Assembly (NCBI RefSeq): GCF_017654485.1
Contig: NZ_CP061092.1
Coordinates: forward strand, 155,320-219,319
Origin: Roseomonas marmotae
GTDB lineage: Bacteria; Pseudomonadota; Alphaproteobacteria; Acetobacterales; Acetobacteraceae
DNA length: 64,000 nucleotides
Direction of reading: 5' to 3'
Shown: positions 56,610 to 64,000 of the stretch, piece after piece
How positions within the stretch are numbered: the stretch's first letter is position 1
How the letters are laid out: every line of letters begins with the position of its first letter
Notes under the pieces: model-generated
Seen by the model: the letters and a program-made list of their open reading frames with translations, nothing else
The model's database searches: none
What the model was told of the DNA's origin: nothing
Translations under genes and position numbers: made by a program

Positions 56610-57272
56610 ATGCTGCAGCAAAACCATCAGTTGAATGAGAAGACGTCCATGACCCTCACGCCGCTCAGCCTCGATGACTTGGACCAGGTGGTGGGGGGCG
56701 TCTTCCGGCAAGGCACAGCCGGCCATGACACCGTTGAGGGGAGCAGCGAGGCCGACGTGATCTTTGGTGGGGCTGGCAACGACATGATCTCCACAGGCGC
56801 TGGCAACGACCAGGCCTATGGCGAAGCGGGGAATGACTTCATCCACACCGGCGCTGGCAACGATCTCGCTTTCGGGGGCGACGGCAACGACACCCTGAAC
56901 GGCGGGGCTGGCGCGGATCAGCTGCATGGCGAGGCTGGGAACGACTTCCTGGACGGCGGCGCCGGCGATCGCGCAGCCGACCTGGCCTTTGGCGGCGCGG
57001 GCAATGACACCTACATTTGGGCGCCCGGCGACGGCAACGACATGTTCCATGGTGGCGCAGGGCACGACACGCTGAACGTGCTGGGCATGAGCCGGCAGGA
57101 CCTGGAGCGCGCCTTGACGCTGGATGGCCAGACCGCGCTGCAGATGCAGGTGAACGACAACGTGGTGACCTTTACGGATGCCCACGGGCAGCCGGCCACC
57201 TTCGGTGGTGTCATCAACTACGGCGGCGAAACGTTGCGCTTCACGGAGGTCGAGCAGATCCGCCTCGGCTGA
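56610..57272 (+). CDS. RTX-repeat calcium-binding protein with double-glycine leader
   Basis: A 220-residue protein, or 207 from ATG 56649. Residues 14-30 read MTLTPLSLDDLDQVVGG, a pattern like the double-glycine leaders cleaved by C39-peptidase exporters. About nine RTX nonapeptides follow (GGAGNDMIS, TGAGNDQAY, GEAGNDFIH, TGAGNDLAF, GGDGNDTLN, GGAGADQLH, GEAGNDFLD and later GGAGNDTYI, GGAGHDTLN), which bind calcium as parallel beta rolls outside the cell. The C-terminal 70 residues contain FGGVINYGGETLRFTEVEQIRL, common at the ends of such proteins. No exporter is nearby. Confidence 0.82.
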   Translation: MLQQNHQLNEKTSMTLTPLSLDDLDQVVGGVFRQGTAGHDTVEGSSEADVIFGGAGNDMISTGAGNDQAYGEAGNDFIHTGAGNDLAFGGDGNDTLNGGAGADQLHGEAGNDFLDGGAGDRAADLAFGGAGNDTYIWAPGDGNDMFHGGAGHDTLNVLGMSRQDLERALTLDGQTALQMQVNDNVVTFTDAHGQPATFGGVINYGGETLRFTEVEQIRLG

Positions 57273-57444
57273 CCGGCACCAGGCCAGGCCAGCCCGTGGT
57301 GACGTCCGCCGGGCCGCCGCCTGTCGGGCAGCCCGTCAGCACCAGAGGAGCGGCGGCGGCCTTCCTGGCGGGATGGCCGCCGCTTGCACCCGCGCAGGCG
57401 CAGCCCTGGCCGCTCATTCAGCCACGGGTAGGAAGTCGCTCCTA
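57273..57444. other. intergenic, no gene seen
   Basis: A 172-bp stretch between the RTX gene and the IS630 element; neither a hairpin terminator nor a gene is clear. Confidence 0.4.
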
Positions 57445-58542
57445 GTGTCCTGATTCTGTAGTTCCTCCGATCTTCTGGGTGCGCTGGCAGAAGCGCTGTA
57501 TGGCACCGAGGATGTCGTCGGCGGACTTGGTCCAGCGGAACGGTCTGGGATCGACGTTATGGGCTTCGATGAAGGCACGGATGTCGCGCTCGAGCGCCTG
57601 GGTGGAACGATGGATGCCGCGCCGGATCTGCTTGTCGGTGATGAGGGCGAAGAAGCGTTCGACCTGGTTGATCCAGGAGGCGCCGGTGGGCGTGAAATGG
57701 ACATGCCAGCGCGGGCGCTTGAGCAGCCAGTCGCGGATCGGCTTGGTCTTGTGGGTGGCGTAGTTGTCCATCACGAGATGGACGTCGAGATCCTGGGGCA
57801 CGGCTTTCTCCACCTGATCCAGGAACTTCCGGAACTCGGTGGAGCGGTGCTTAGGGTAGCAGTGGCCGATCACTGTCCCGGTCGCGATGTCGAGCGCTGC
57901 GAACAGCGAGGTAGTGCCGTGGCGGGTATAGTCGTGCGTGCGCCGCTCCGCCTGGCCGGGACGCATCGGCAGCAGGGGCTGGGTGCGGTCGAGCGCCTGG
58001 ATCTGGGACTTCTCATCCACGCACAGCACCAGCGCGCGGTCCGGCGGTGCCAGGTAGAGCCCGACGATGTCGCGCACCTTCTCGACAAAGAGCGGGTCAT
58101 TGGAGAGCTTGAAGGTCTCGCTCCGGTGCGGCTGCAGCCCGAAGGCCCGCCAGATGCGGTGGATGGTCGATGGCGCATACCCGACGGTCCGGGCCATGGA
58201 GCGCAGCGACCAATGCGTCGCACCTGGCGGCGTTGTTTCCAGCGTCAGCCGGATGGTATCGGCGATCGCGTCATCGCCGATCGTGCGCGGCGTGCCTGGT
58301 CTGGGCTCATCGAGCAACCCGTCCAGGCGATGCACGGCGAAGCGCCGACGCCACTTTGAAACCGTGTTGGCGTCCGCGCCGACCTCAGCGCTGATCGCCT
58401 TGTTCTCCAGACCCGCGGCGGCGGCCAACACAATGCGGGCCCGGCGCGCCATCGCCTGTCCGGTCTTGTGAGCCCGAGCCAGGAATTCCAGTTCCCGACG
58501 TTCGGCCTCACTCAGCCTAATCGTCACCGCCGGTTTGCCCAT
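57442..58542 (-). CDS. IS630-family transposase
   Basis: Tc1/mariner-type transposase of 366 residues from ATG 58542. It has two N-terminal helix-turn-helix segments ([23 protein letters not shown] and [19 protein letters not shown]), Asp in [12 protein letters not shown], Asp in [14 protein letters not shown] and Glu in [17 protein letters not shown]. The last codon lies at the element tip; the TAG stop is made by the target TA plus one flanking base. No damage is visible. Confidence 0.93.
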   Translation of the reverse strand: MGKPAVTIRLSEAERRELEFLARAHKTGQAMARRARIVLAAAAGLENKAISAEVGADANTVSKWRRRFAVHRLDGLLDEPRPGTPRTIGDDAIADTIRLTLETTPPGATHWSLRSMARTVGYAPSTIHRIWRAFGLQPHRSETFKLSNDPLFVEKVRDIVGLYLAPPDRALVLCVDEKSQIQALDRTQPLLPMRPGQAERRTHDYTRHGTTSLFAALDIATGTVIGHCYPKHRSTEFRKFLDQVEKAVPQDLDVHLVMDNYATHKTKPIRDWLLKRPRWHVHFTPTGASWINQVERFFALITDKQIRRGIHRSTQALERDIRAFIEAHNVDPRPFRWTKSADDILGAIQRFCQRTQKIGGTTESGH

Positions 58543-58597
58543 CGCGGCTCTCCCTACGATTACCTGCATGATCGTAGGAATTTCGCGATCAGGATAC
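57445..58597 (-). mobile_element. IS630-family element
   Basis: Ends GTGTCCTGATTCTG and GTATCCTGATCGCG (read inward) are flanked by TA on both sides (57443-57444, 58598-58599), the IS630/Tc1 target duplication. Length 1153 bp. Confidence 0.92.
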
Positions 58598-58599
58598 TA

Positions 58600-58724
58600 G
58601 GTTGAAAGTGGCGCTAAAACTGATTGCGGCAACGGGCGACCAGTAACCCGGCAGGCGCGCCAGCCTGGGCTTATCAGCCTGGGGCAGGCTCAAGCCGATG
58701 CTACAGATGGGTGCCGGGACGACC
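58600..58724. other. intergenic, no gene seen
   Basis: Short gap between IS630 and the 3' end of the Spy-like gene. It includes TGCGGCAACGGGCGACC, partly shared with about 49872. Confidence 0.35.
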
Positions 58725-59300
58725 TCAGCGCACTCCGGAATAGCCCCGCAGCCGCGCGTAGGCTGCCCGCTGCTCCGGCTCGAGCGCGTCACGCATGGCG
58801 ATGTGCGTCACGAGATGCACCTCGCGGAGCCTGCCGTTCAGGGCACCAATGGAGGTGGTCAGCGCCGCCAGTTTTCCTGTCTCAGCTGCCCCGCTCGCGA
58901 ACAACTGGTCCAATTCACCTTCGAGTGCGACGATCCGGGCACCGAGGATGCGTGCCTCCCCGGCCATGCGGTCGCGGAGAGCTTCCGCCGTCCTGCGTTG
59001 CTCGGGCGTCAGGCTCAGGGCATCAGCATGCTCCAGCACGTGCATGGGCCCCGGGTAGCCGTTCAGTTCGGCCGCGAGGCCAAAGCCCATGCCGCGCCCG
59101 GCCAGCAGGGCCGCCACGCTCTCCTCGGAGAGGGCTTTGACGCGTCGCCCCTCTAATGCGGCGTAGGGCTGGGGCAAAGCACCGCCTCGCGCGGCACCAT
59201 GGTGCGGATGTCCCCCTTGCGCCCCTGTGTGCTGGGCCAAGACGGGCAAAGCGAGGGCCATGCCCAAGGCGACGATTGGAAGGGCAGCAGAGAGGGTCAT
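58725..59300 (-). CDS. Spy/CpxP-like periplasmic protein
   Basis: Exported helical protein of 191 residues. Signal peptide MTLSAALPIVALGMALALP, cleaved near VLAQ, then a His-rich segment (HTGAQGGHPHHG) that could bind metal. YAALEGRRVKALSEESVAALLAG, LSLTPEQRRTAEALRDRM and ALEPEQRAAYARLRG are LTxxQ-like repeats typical of Spy/CpxP and heavy-metal resistance (CnrR-like) proteins. Divergent from the Crp/Fnr gene, with only 49 bp between starts, and probably under its control. Confidence 0.8.
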   Translation of the reverse strand: MTLSAALPIVALGMALALPVLAQHTGAQGGHPHHGAARGGALPQPYAALEGRRVKALSEESVAALLAGRGMGFGLAAELNGYPGPMHVLEHADALSLTPEQRRTAEALRDRMAGEARILGARIVALEGELDQLFASGAAETGKLAALTTSIGALNGRLREVHLVTHIAMRDALEPEQRAAYARLRGYSGVR

Positions 59301-59334
59301 TGGGGACGGGTAGCGCGGAGGAGGCCCCACCTGC

Positions 59335-59350
59335 TATGACCGCAGTCATA
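59335..59350. promoter_or_regulatory. Crp/Fnr-type operator
   Basis: TATGAC-CGCA-GTCATA is a perfect inverted repeat whose last base is the A of the regulator's ATG. Half-site TGAC/GTCA and spacing resemble Crp/Fnr-superfamily boxes. Its position between divergent genes suggests autoregulation and control of the Spy-like gene. Confidence 0.7.
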
Positions 59351-59949
59351 TGGATACCGATCTTCTCCGAGCGCTTCCTCCCGGCCGCGACCGCCACCTG
59401 GCGCGTGGTGAGGTGTTGTTCCGGGCAGGCGACGTAGCCCTCGGCCTCGTTCTCGTGCAGGAGGGCGTGCTGGAGCTGGCTCGCATCTCGCCTGAAGGGC
59501 GCCGCCTTGTCTTGCACCGCGCCGGAGCGGGCAGCACCTTCGCCGAAGCGAGCCTCTTCGAGAGCCACCATCACTGCGACGCCCTCGCCGCCGTCCCGAG
59601 CCTCGTGACGATCCATTCAGCCGCCGAGATGAGGCGTGCCGCCGAGGCCGACCCGAGCCTGGGTTGGCGTGTCGCCGCCCATCTCGCCGCCACGCTTATC
59701 GCCGAGCGGGCACGGGCCGAGCGCCTTGCGCTGCCACATGCTGCCGATCGGCTGCTTGACGTGCTGCACGCGCTGCCGCCCGAGCCAGACGGCACCCGCC
59801 GCCTTGGGCGCTCCTGGAAATCGCTCGCCGCCGAACTCGGCCTCTCCCACGAGGCAACCTACCGCGCTCTCGCCCGTCTCGAGCGGGCTGGCCTGCTGCA
59901 GCGCGAGAGTGGCGACCGCCTGCGGCTTCCCGCAGCGGCCGCGGCATGA
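59350..59949 (+). CDS. Crp/Fnr-family transcriptional regulator
   Basis: Regulator of 199 residues. N-terminal cyclic-nucleotide-binding-like beta roll (RHLARGEVLFRAGDVALGLVLVQEGVLEL, then FAEASLFESHHHCDALA), dimerisation helix and a C-terminal winged helix with SWKSLAAELGLSHEATYRALARLERAGLL. No FNR-type N-terminal Cys cluster is present, so oxygen sensing by an iron-sulfur cluster is unlikely; the HHHCDA stretch could contact metal. No ribosome binding site precedes the ATG, so translation may be leaderless. Coupled to the transporter gene by ATGA. Confidence 0.9.
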   Translation: MDTDLLRALPPGRDRHLARGEVLFRAGDVALGLVLVQEGVLELARISPEGRRLVLHRAGAGSTFAEASLFESHHHCDALAAVPSLVTIHSAAEMRRAAEADPSLGWRVAAHLAATLIAERARAERLALPHAADRLLDVLHALPPEPDGTRRLGRSWKSLAAELGLSHEATYRALARLERAGLLQRESGDRLRLPAAAAA

Positions 59950-60890
59950 CGCCGGCTCGCCCGACCGCCGCGGGTGAGGTCTGCGGCGCCTTCGGTGATC
60001 TCGGCACCCTGCTGCCGATCCTGCTCACGCTCACCCTCACAGGGGCGGTGGCCTGGGCGGCGCGTGCCGTGCCCCGCTCGGCGATCTTCGGCCTCCAGAT
60101 CGGGGTTGGCGCCACAATGGCCTGGATCGGGGTCGGGTTGGCGTGGAGCGGCCCGCTCGCCGCAGGCATGGCGCTGGGTGTCTTGCTGGGCATTCCACGC
60201 TTCGCTCCGAGGCTGCCTGCTGTACCGCTGGCCCTTCTATGCGCCTTCGCCGCCGATCTCCTCGCGGGCGCTGCGCTCCCGCCGCTGCCCATGCCTGCCC
60301 TCACACTGCCCCATGTCGTGCTGCCGGGAAGCCTGGAGGAAGCCTGGCGGGGGTTGGTCGTCGGCGCGCTGCCGCAACTCCCGCTCACCCTCGCCAATGC
60401 CGTGCTGCTGCCTGCCTTGCTGGTGCGGGAGATGTTTCCCGCCAAAGCGGCCGTGCGCGCCTCAGAGCGGCGGCTCGGCATCGTGACCGGCGTGGCGAAC
60501 ACGGTGCTCGCCCCGCTTGGAGCGCTGCCGATGTGCCACGGCGCGGGCGGCCTGATGGCACAATATCGCTTCGGTGCGCGTACCGGGTGGGCACCGGCGC
60601 TGCTGGGTGCGACCCTGCTCGCTCTCGGTCTCCTCTTCGCGGACGATGCCGCTCACCTGCTCGGCGCCGTTCCTACAGGTGCCCTCGGGATGCTGCTGAT
60701 CGTCGCAGGCTCGGATCTGGCGTTATCACGGCGGCTGCGAGAGGTGCGCGTCGATTGCCGCCCCACGATTGCCGCCGCAGCGGTCGCCACCTTTGTCCTC
60801 AACCCGGCCTTCGGGCTTGCCGCGGGATGGCTCATAGAGGGGGCGAGGTCCATGCTGCGCCTGGAACCCCGCAGCGTCGACGAGAGGTGA
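59946..60890 (+). CDS. MOT1-type putative molybdate/sulfate transporter
   Basis: Inner-membrane protein of 314 residues with about nine hydrophobic segments. The signature blocks of the MOT1 (SulP-related) family are present: CGAFGDLGTLLPILLTLT near the N-terminus, GALPQLPLTLANAVLLPALL in the middle and GALPMCHGAGGLMAQYRFGART. Molybdate or sulfate uptake is the usual role. Translational overlap with the Crp/Fnr gene implies shared expression and perhaps regulation by substrate status. Confidence 0.87.
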   Translation: MTPARPTAAGEVCGAFGDLGTLLPILLTLTLTGAVAWAARAVPRSAIFGLQIGVGATMAWIGVGLAWSGPLAAGMALGVLLGIPRFAPRLPAVPLALLCAFAADLLAGAALPPLPMPALTLPHVVLPGSLEEAWRGLVVGALPQLPLTLANAVLLPALLVREMFPAKAAVRASERRLGIVTGVANTVLAPLGALPMCHGAGGLMAQYRFGARTGWAPALLGATLLALGLLFADDAAHLLGAVPTGALGMLLIVAGSDLALSRRLREVRVDCRPTIAAAAVATFVLNPAFGLAAGWLIEGARSMLRLEPRSVDER

Positions 60891-60997
60891 GCGACTCTCT
60901 GTCCCACAGTTGCATCAATGCTTCTGCTCGTAACCGGAGCTGTCGAGGGCGCTGCTGGGATCAGACTGCCAGAGGCCACGGCCTGCTGAGCATGAGG

Positions 60998-61570
60998 TCA
61001 CGGCAGATCAGCAAAGCGGCGGCTCAGGAAGCTGGAGCCGGACAGGCCAAAGCGCCACAGTGTCTCGGTCCCCCGGGTGATCCCGATGCGCGGTCCGCAG
61101 GTGACCGGCATCTCCCGGTCGGCCGCGAGGATCGAGAAGGGGGCTTCATCCAAAGGCTGACCGTCCAAAGCGCCGGTGATGCCGAGAGCCTGGCTCAGGC
61201 GGCCCGGGCCACTGCAGAGCAGCTTCAACGCTGCAACTCCGCGTCGCCGCTGCATGGTCTCGAGGCCGGCCGTCGGCTCCAGAGCCCTGATGAGCACCGC
61301 GCTGCCGAGCGGCTCGGCGCCACAGACGAAGTTGAGGCACCAGTGCAGCCCGTAGGACCGGTAGACATACGCATGGCCCGGCGGGCCGAACATCGACGCA
61401 TTCCGCGGGGTCCGCCCGGCATAGCTGTGAGAGGCCGGGTCCTCATGATCGTAGGCCTCCGTCTCGACGATCAAGCCCCCGGTCCCATGGACCAGCAAGG
61501 TGGCTCCGATCAGATCCTGCGCTACCTCGGCTGCAGGACGGGCAAAGAAGGCACAGGAAACGGGCCCCAA
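60998..61570 (-). CDS. 3-methyladenine DNA glycosylase (AAG/MPG family)
   Basis: Base-excision repair glycosylase of 190 residues that removes alkylated purines. FFARPAAEVAQDLIGATLL, the catalytic Glu segment GGLIVETEAYDHEDPASHS, the Tyr/DNA-intercalation region GPPGHAYVYRSYGLHWCLNFVC and GPGRLSQALGI match the family; length is typical. It stands alone, convergent with the transporter gene across 107 bp. Confidence 0.92.
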   Translation of the reverse strand: MGPVSCAFFARPAAEVAQDLIGATLLVHGTGGLIVETEAYDHEDPASHSYAGRTPRNASMFGPPGHAYVYRSYGLHWCLNFVCGAEPLGSAVLIRALEPTAGLETMQRRRGVAALKLLCSGPGRLSQALGITGALDGQPLDEAPFSILAADREMPVTCGPRIGITRGTETLWRFGLSGSSFLSRRFADLP

Positions 61571-61678
61571 GCTCAGTTTACCTCTTTGTCCGCGCGAAGA
61601 AGGTTCCTACTGCACGGTGGATCTGACCTGACCCTGAGATGTCTATCAAGTGGAGGTAGAGTCCCCACCACTGCCTAT

Positions 61679-63092
61679 CACTACCTGGGCATTTTATGAT
61701 GAGGTGACAGGAACCTGCGTCGGCAGTGCGGACATCGGATCGGCGTGACGAGATGGCTGAACAGGCGGTCGAGAATGGCGCGTCGCACGGCGGGCAGGCT
61801 TGGTGAGGGTGGCGGGCCCGGCATTGGGGGCCGCATTTTCCCCCCGCCTCGTCCGGCGGTGCGCGGCGAGGCGGAGGTGCTGCAGGTAGGCACAGGCGAT
61901 GCAGCTCATCAACGCGTGTCGGTGCAGGCCTGTCCAGGACCGTCCCTCGAAGTGGCCGAGCCCGAGTTCCTGCTTCAGCTGCTGGTGCGCCTGTTCGCAG
62001 ATCCAGCGTCCTTTGATGGTGGCCGCCAGCGCCCGCAGCGGTGTGTCGGCGGACAGGTTGCTCAGATAGTACTTCCGCTCGCCGCTAGAGCGCCATTCGC
62101 CGACCAGCCAGGCTTCATCACCCGGCAGATGCCGGTTGTTGCCCCAAACCGCGCCGTCGCCCACCGGATGCGCGCCGCGGCGAACCGGGCCGCCAATGCG
62201 CCCTTGGTACCCTGCCGCCAGGCGATGCGGCGCCAGGTTTGCGAGGCCAACACCCTCTCCGCCTCTGCTGGCTCTTCGTTCGGCACTGGCTTACGAGCCC
62301 GTCCCTGCGGCGGCACCAGCTGCACGGCGGCGCTGTAGACCTTCTGGTTGCGCGGGATGCCCACCGCCCAGCGCAGATCCCGAGCATCCAGGCCCTGCCG
62401 GAACGCCGCACTTGCGCCATAGCCCGCATCGGCCAGCACAGTGCCGAACCGCACGCCCGCCGCCCTCAGCCGGTCGAGTTCGTCCAGTGCGATTTCGGCC
62501 TTGGTTCGCGGCGCCATCGCCGCCTCCGGCACGCCTGCCTGGGCACAGCGTGCAGGGTCATCGGTCCACTTCTCCGGCAGGAACAGCCGTAGACCGACCG
62601 GAACAGGCACCTCGCCCTGTGCCAGGGTGAGCGACACCAGCGATTGGCAATTGGCCTTCTTGCCGAGTTGGCCGCAGTACTGCGGCAGCACGCCGACTGA
62701 CATCGTGCCTTTCTTAGGCAGCGCCGTGTCATCGATCACCAGCCAAGCCTGCGGACCGCCGACCAGCTTGTCGGCCTGCTGCGCCAGCACCGACCACAGC
62801 GGCGCATCATCCCAGGCGGGGCTGGCGATGAAGTGCTGCAGCTGGTCGTGGCCGCCCAAGCCAAGCCGGGCGGCCATCGGCTGCAGGCTCTTGCGCTCGC
62901 CGGGTCCGAGCAGACCCCGCAGGTAGAGCGGTGCCCAGGTGCGGCGGGTCTTGCGCCCCAGAACCTCCAGGAACGGCGCTAGCCAGCGATCCAGATCTGC
63001 TCCACCACCAAGGATGCTCGTCATCATCGTCGCCTCCAGCAGGAGGCGTCGCACACCATCAGATCATACGCAAACAAAATGCCCAGGTAGTG
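61679..63092 (-). mobile_element. IS701-family element, copy 3 (inverted)
   Basis: The 1414-bp copy has CACTACCTGGGCATTTT ends and lies in opposite orientation to copies 1 and 2. Both outer flanks carry CTA adjacent to the ends. Confidence 0.93.
61694..63027 (-). pseudogene. IS701 transposase copy 3, frameshifted
   Basis: Nearly identical to copy 1, but one base is missing at about 62164 (ATCCGGTGGG instead of ATCCGGGTGGG), shifting the frame after FAAARIR. The N-terminal frame ends at 62062, and the C-terminal part runs 61694-62164 in another frame. Length 1334 equals 1335 minus one. Confidence 0.92.
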
Positions 63093-63132
63093 ATAGGATC
63101 GGATTCCGTCACGCTGGACACAGACAGCACGA

Positions 63133-63164
63133 CCTGAAGGCATCTTGTACAAGATGCCTTCAGG
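63133..63164. repeat. perfect 32-bp palindrome
   Basis: CCTGAAGGCATCTTGT followed directly by its exact complement, with no spacer. It covers the 3' end of a small leftward ORF. It may be a terminator, a cruciform or a protein-binding site. Confidence 0.85.
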
Positions 63165-63369
63165 CCGTTTCCTCGCTTCCGGGACTACGTCCGAATATCG
63201 AGGCCCCAGCGGACTCCTCGCGGCAAGGGGATCCAGGCCGGCTCATCCGCGTGATACGGACCCGCAATCCGTCAAAATTCAGGTCATACTGGATCAGGTT
63301 CTCGATCAGGGAGAACGCGGTCTCGTCCCAGGTCCGCCAAGTGGCGCTCGTGTTCCTGATTACCAGCAC
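63160..63369 (-). CDS. unrecognised small ORF
   Basis: A 69-residue frame with natural composition in its first 46 residues (VIRNTSATWRTWDETAFSLI, ENLIQYDLNFDGLRVRI). GTG start overlapping the upstream ORF end by ten bases. It could be the shifted C-terminal part of the same gene. No family recognised. Confidence 0.4.
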   Translation of the reverse strand: MLVIRNTSATWRTWDETAFSLIENLIQYDLNFDGLRVRITRMSRPGSPCREESAGASIFGRSPGSEETA

Positions 63370-63740
63370 ACCGCGCTCGCGAGATCGTGAATGACCTCAC
63401 GAGTGAAGATATCGCGGGTGACCGTCTCCTCCCCGGCATCCGCAAGGCGCTCAGCGGTCCACCGCATGAACTGCAGAATCTGATTCGGCGCGGAGTCGCC
63501 CTCGGTCAGGCGATGCTTCACCTCGACTTCCAGCCTCTGGCGCGCCCGCAGGACCGCCATCTCGAAGTCGCTTCGGTGCCCCTGCCCGCTGCTTTGCTCG
63601 ATGCCAACCGCCTCGGCAAGCACCGCTGCGCAGCGATTGTACGTCCTTGACGACGCACCAATCGCATTGAGCGAGGGCTTGTCATTTCGGGCGGATCCGG
63701 CGGCATGCCCTTGGCCTGGAGACGCCACTCCGTGCCTCAC
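63360..63740 (-). CDS. unrecognised ORF
   Basis: Leftward frame of up to 126 residues. The credible part is the C-terminal 80 residues, rich in helix-forming charged residues (FEMAVLRARQRLEVEVKHRL, ILQFMRWTAERLADAGEETV, TREVIHDLAS). The start is uncertain. No family recognised; may be a decayed gene together with the next ORF. Confidence 0.4.
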   Translation of the reverse strand: MRHGVASPGQGHAAGSARNDKPSLNAIGASSRTYNRCAAVLAEAVGIEQSSGQGHRSDFEMAVLRARQRLEVEVKHRLTEGDSAPNQILQFMRWTAERLADAGEETVTRDIFTREVIHDLASAVCW

Positions 63741-64000
63741 TGGCGTGCGGACCCGTCCGCGTCAGGCTGCACGGGAGAGCACGCCGGAGAGCGGTCTGTC
63801 CGTCGTCTCTTCAAGAGCACAGTGACATCACCGGAACATGATCGTTTCTGTGCCCGTCGCTTCGGCGGCGAGTACAGGCCGCATCTTGTCCTTGTCCCCT
63901 TTTGTCCAAGACGTCTCGAAGGTCGGAGCCTGTCGACCACTCATAAGCTAAAGGCATCATTGCTTAGAAGCTTTTTGGCTTAAAGGCGATATAACTATCT
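63741..64000. other. no supported gene at the window end
   Basis: The last 260 bp contain only short open frames. Composition becomes more AT-rich in the final 60 bases, which may mark a promoter or element border beyond the window. Confidence 0.35.

Overview
The window is high-GC DNA with dense, strongly G/C-ending codons. It carries several Bug-family solute receptors without permeases, a PQQ-type dehydrogenase paired with a cytochrome c, and an IS1031-like IS5 element. This suggests an alphaproteobacterium, most likely an Acetobacteraceae (Roseomonas-like) accessory region on a chromosome or large plasmid. That placement is inference; no rRNA, tRNA, replication or partition gene is visible.

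Region 1 (about 0.5-8.0 kb) has ordinary genes: the ribosome-assembly GTPase RsgA, an orphan AapJ-like amino-acid receptor, an exported alpha/beta hydrolase, a Bug receptor, and a PQQ-type sugar dehydrogenase with a dihaem cytochrome c.

Region 2 (8.3-25.6 kb) is a divergent catabolic cluster. Leftward run an enol-lactonase-like hydrolase, a Bug receptor, LeuC/LeuD-like hydro-lyase subunits and a flavin reductase. Rightward run a two-subunit class I fumarase/tartrate-type dehydratase, a D-2-hydroxyacid dehydrogenase, a GST, two class III CoA-transferases, a carboxymuconolactone-decarboxylase-like protein, a frameshifted enoyl-CoA hydratase, two acyl-CoA dehydrogenases, an ADP-forming acyl-CoA ligase and another Bug receptor. 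The set looks like uptake, hydration, CoA activation and beta-oxidation of an unknown (hydroxy/unsaturated) carboxylic acid. A peptide-type ABC receptor and relics of a fifth Bug receptor and of an IS630 element follow.

Region 3 (28.3-38.9 kb) is layered insertion sequences. IS256 lies inside IS66, which lies inside IS701. Abutting this, an IS1595-type transposon with three passenger genes (unknown 266 aa protein, PIN nuclease, 61 aa basic protein) lies inside IS30, which lies inside IS3. Target duplications and reading frames close exactly when each layer is removed. Region 4 (39.1-43.1 kb) has a fumarylacetoacetate-hydrolase-family enzyme divergent from a NitT/TauT-type ABC importer, with a 37-bp tandem repeat between them.

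Region 5 (43.3-63.1 kb) mixes IS elements (IS481 relic, IS5, two further IS701 copies, an IS427-type element, IS256 inside IS21 inside a second IS21, IS630) with short islands: a catalase-like peroxidase with cytochrome b561, gene fragments, an RTX-repeat protein with a double-glycine leader, a Spy-like protein divergent from a Crp/Fnr regulator coupled to a MOT1-type anion transporter, and a 3-methyladenine DNA glycosylase. The final kilobase holds a perfect 32-bp palindrome and two unrecognised small ORFs.
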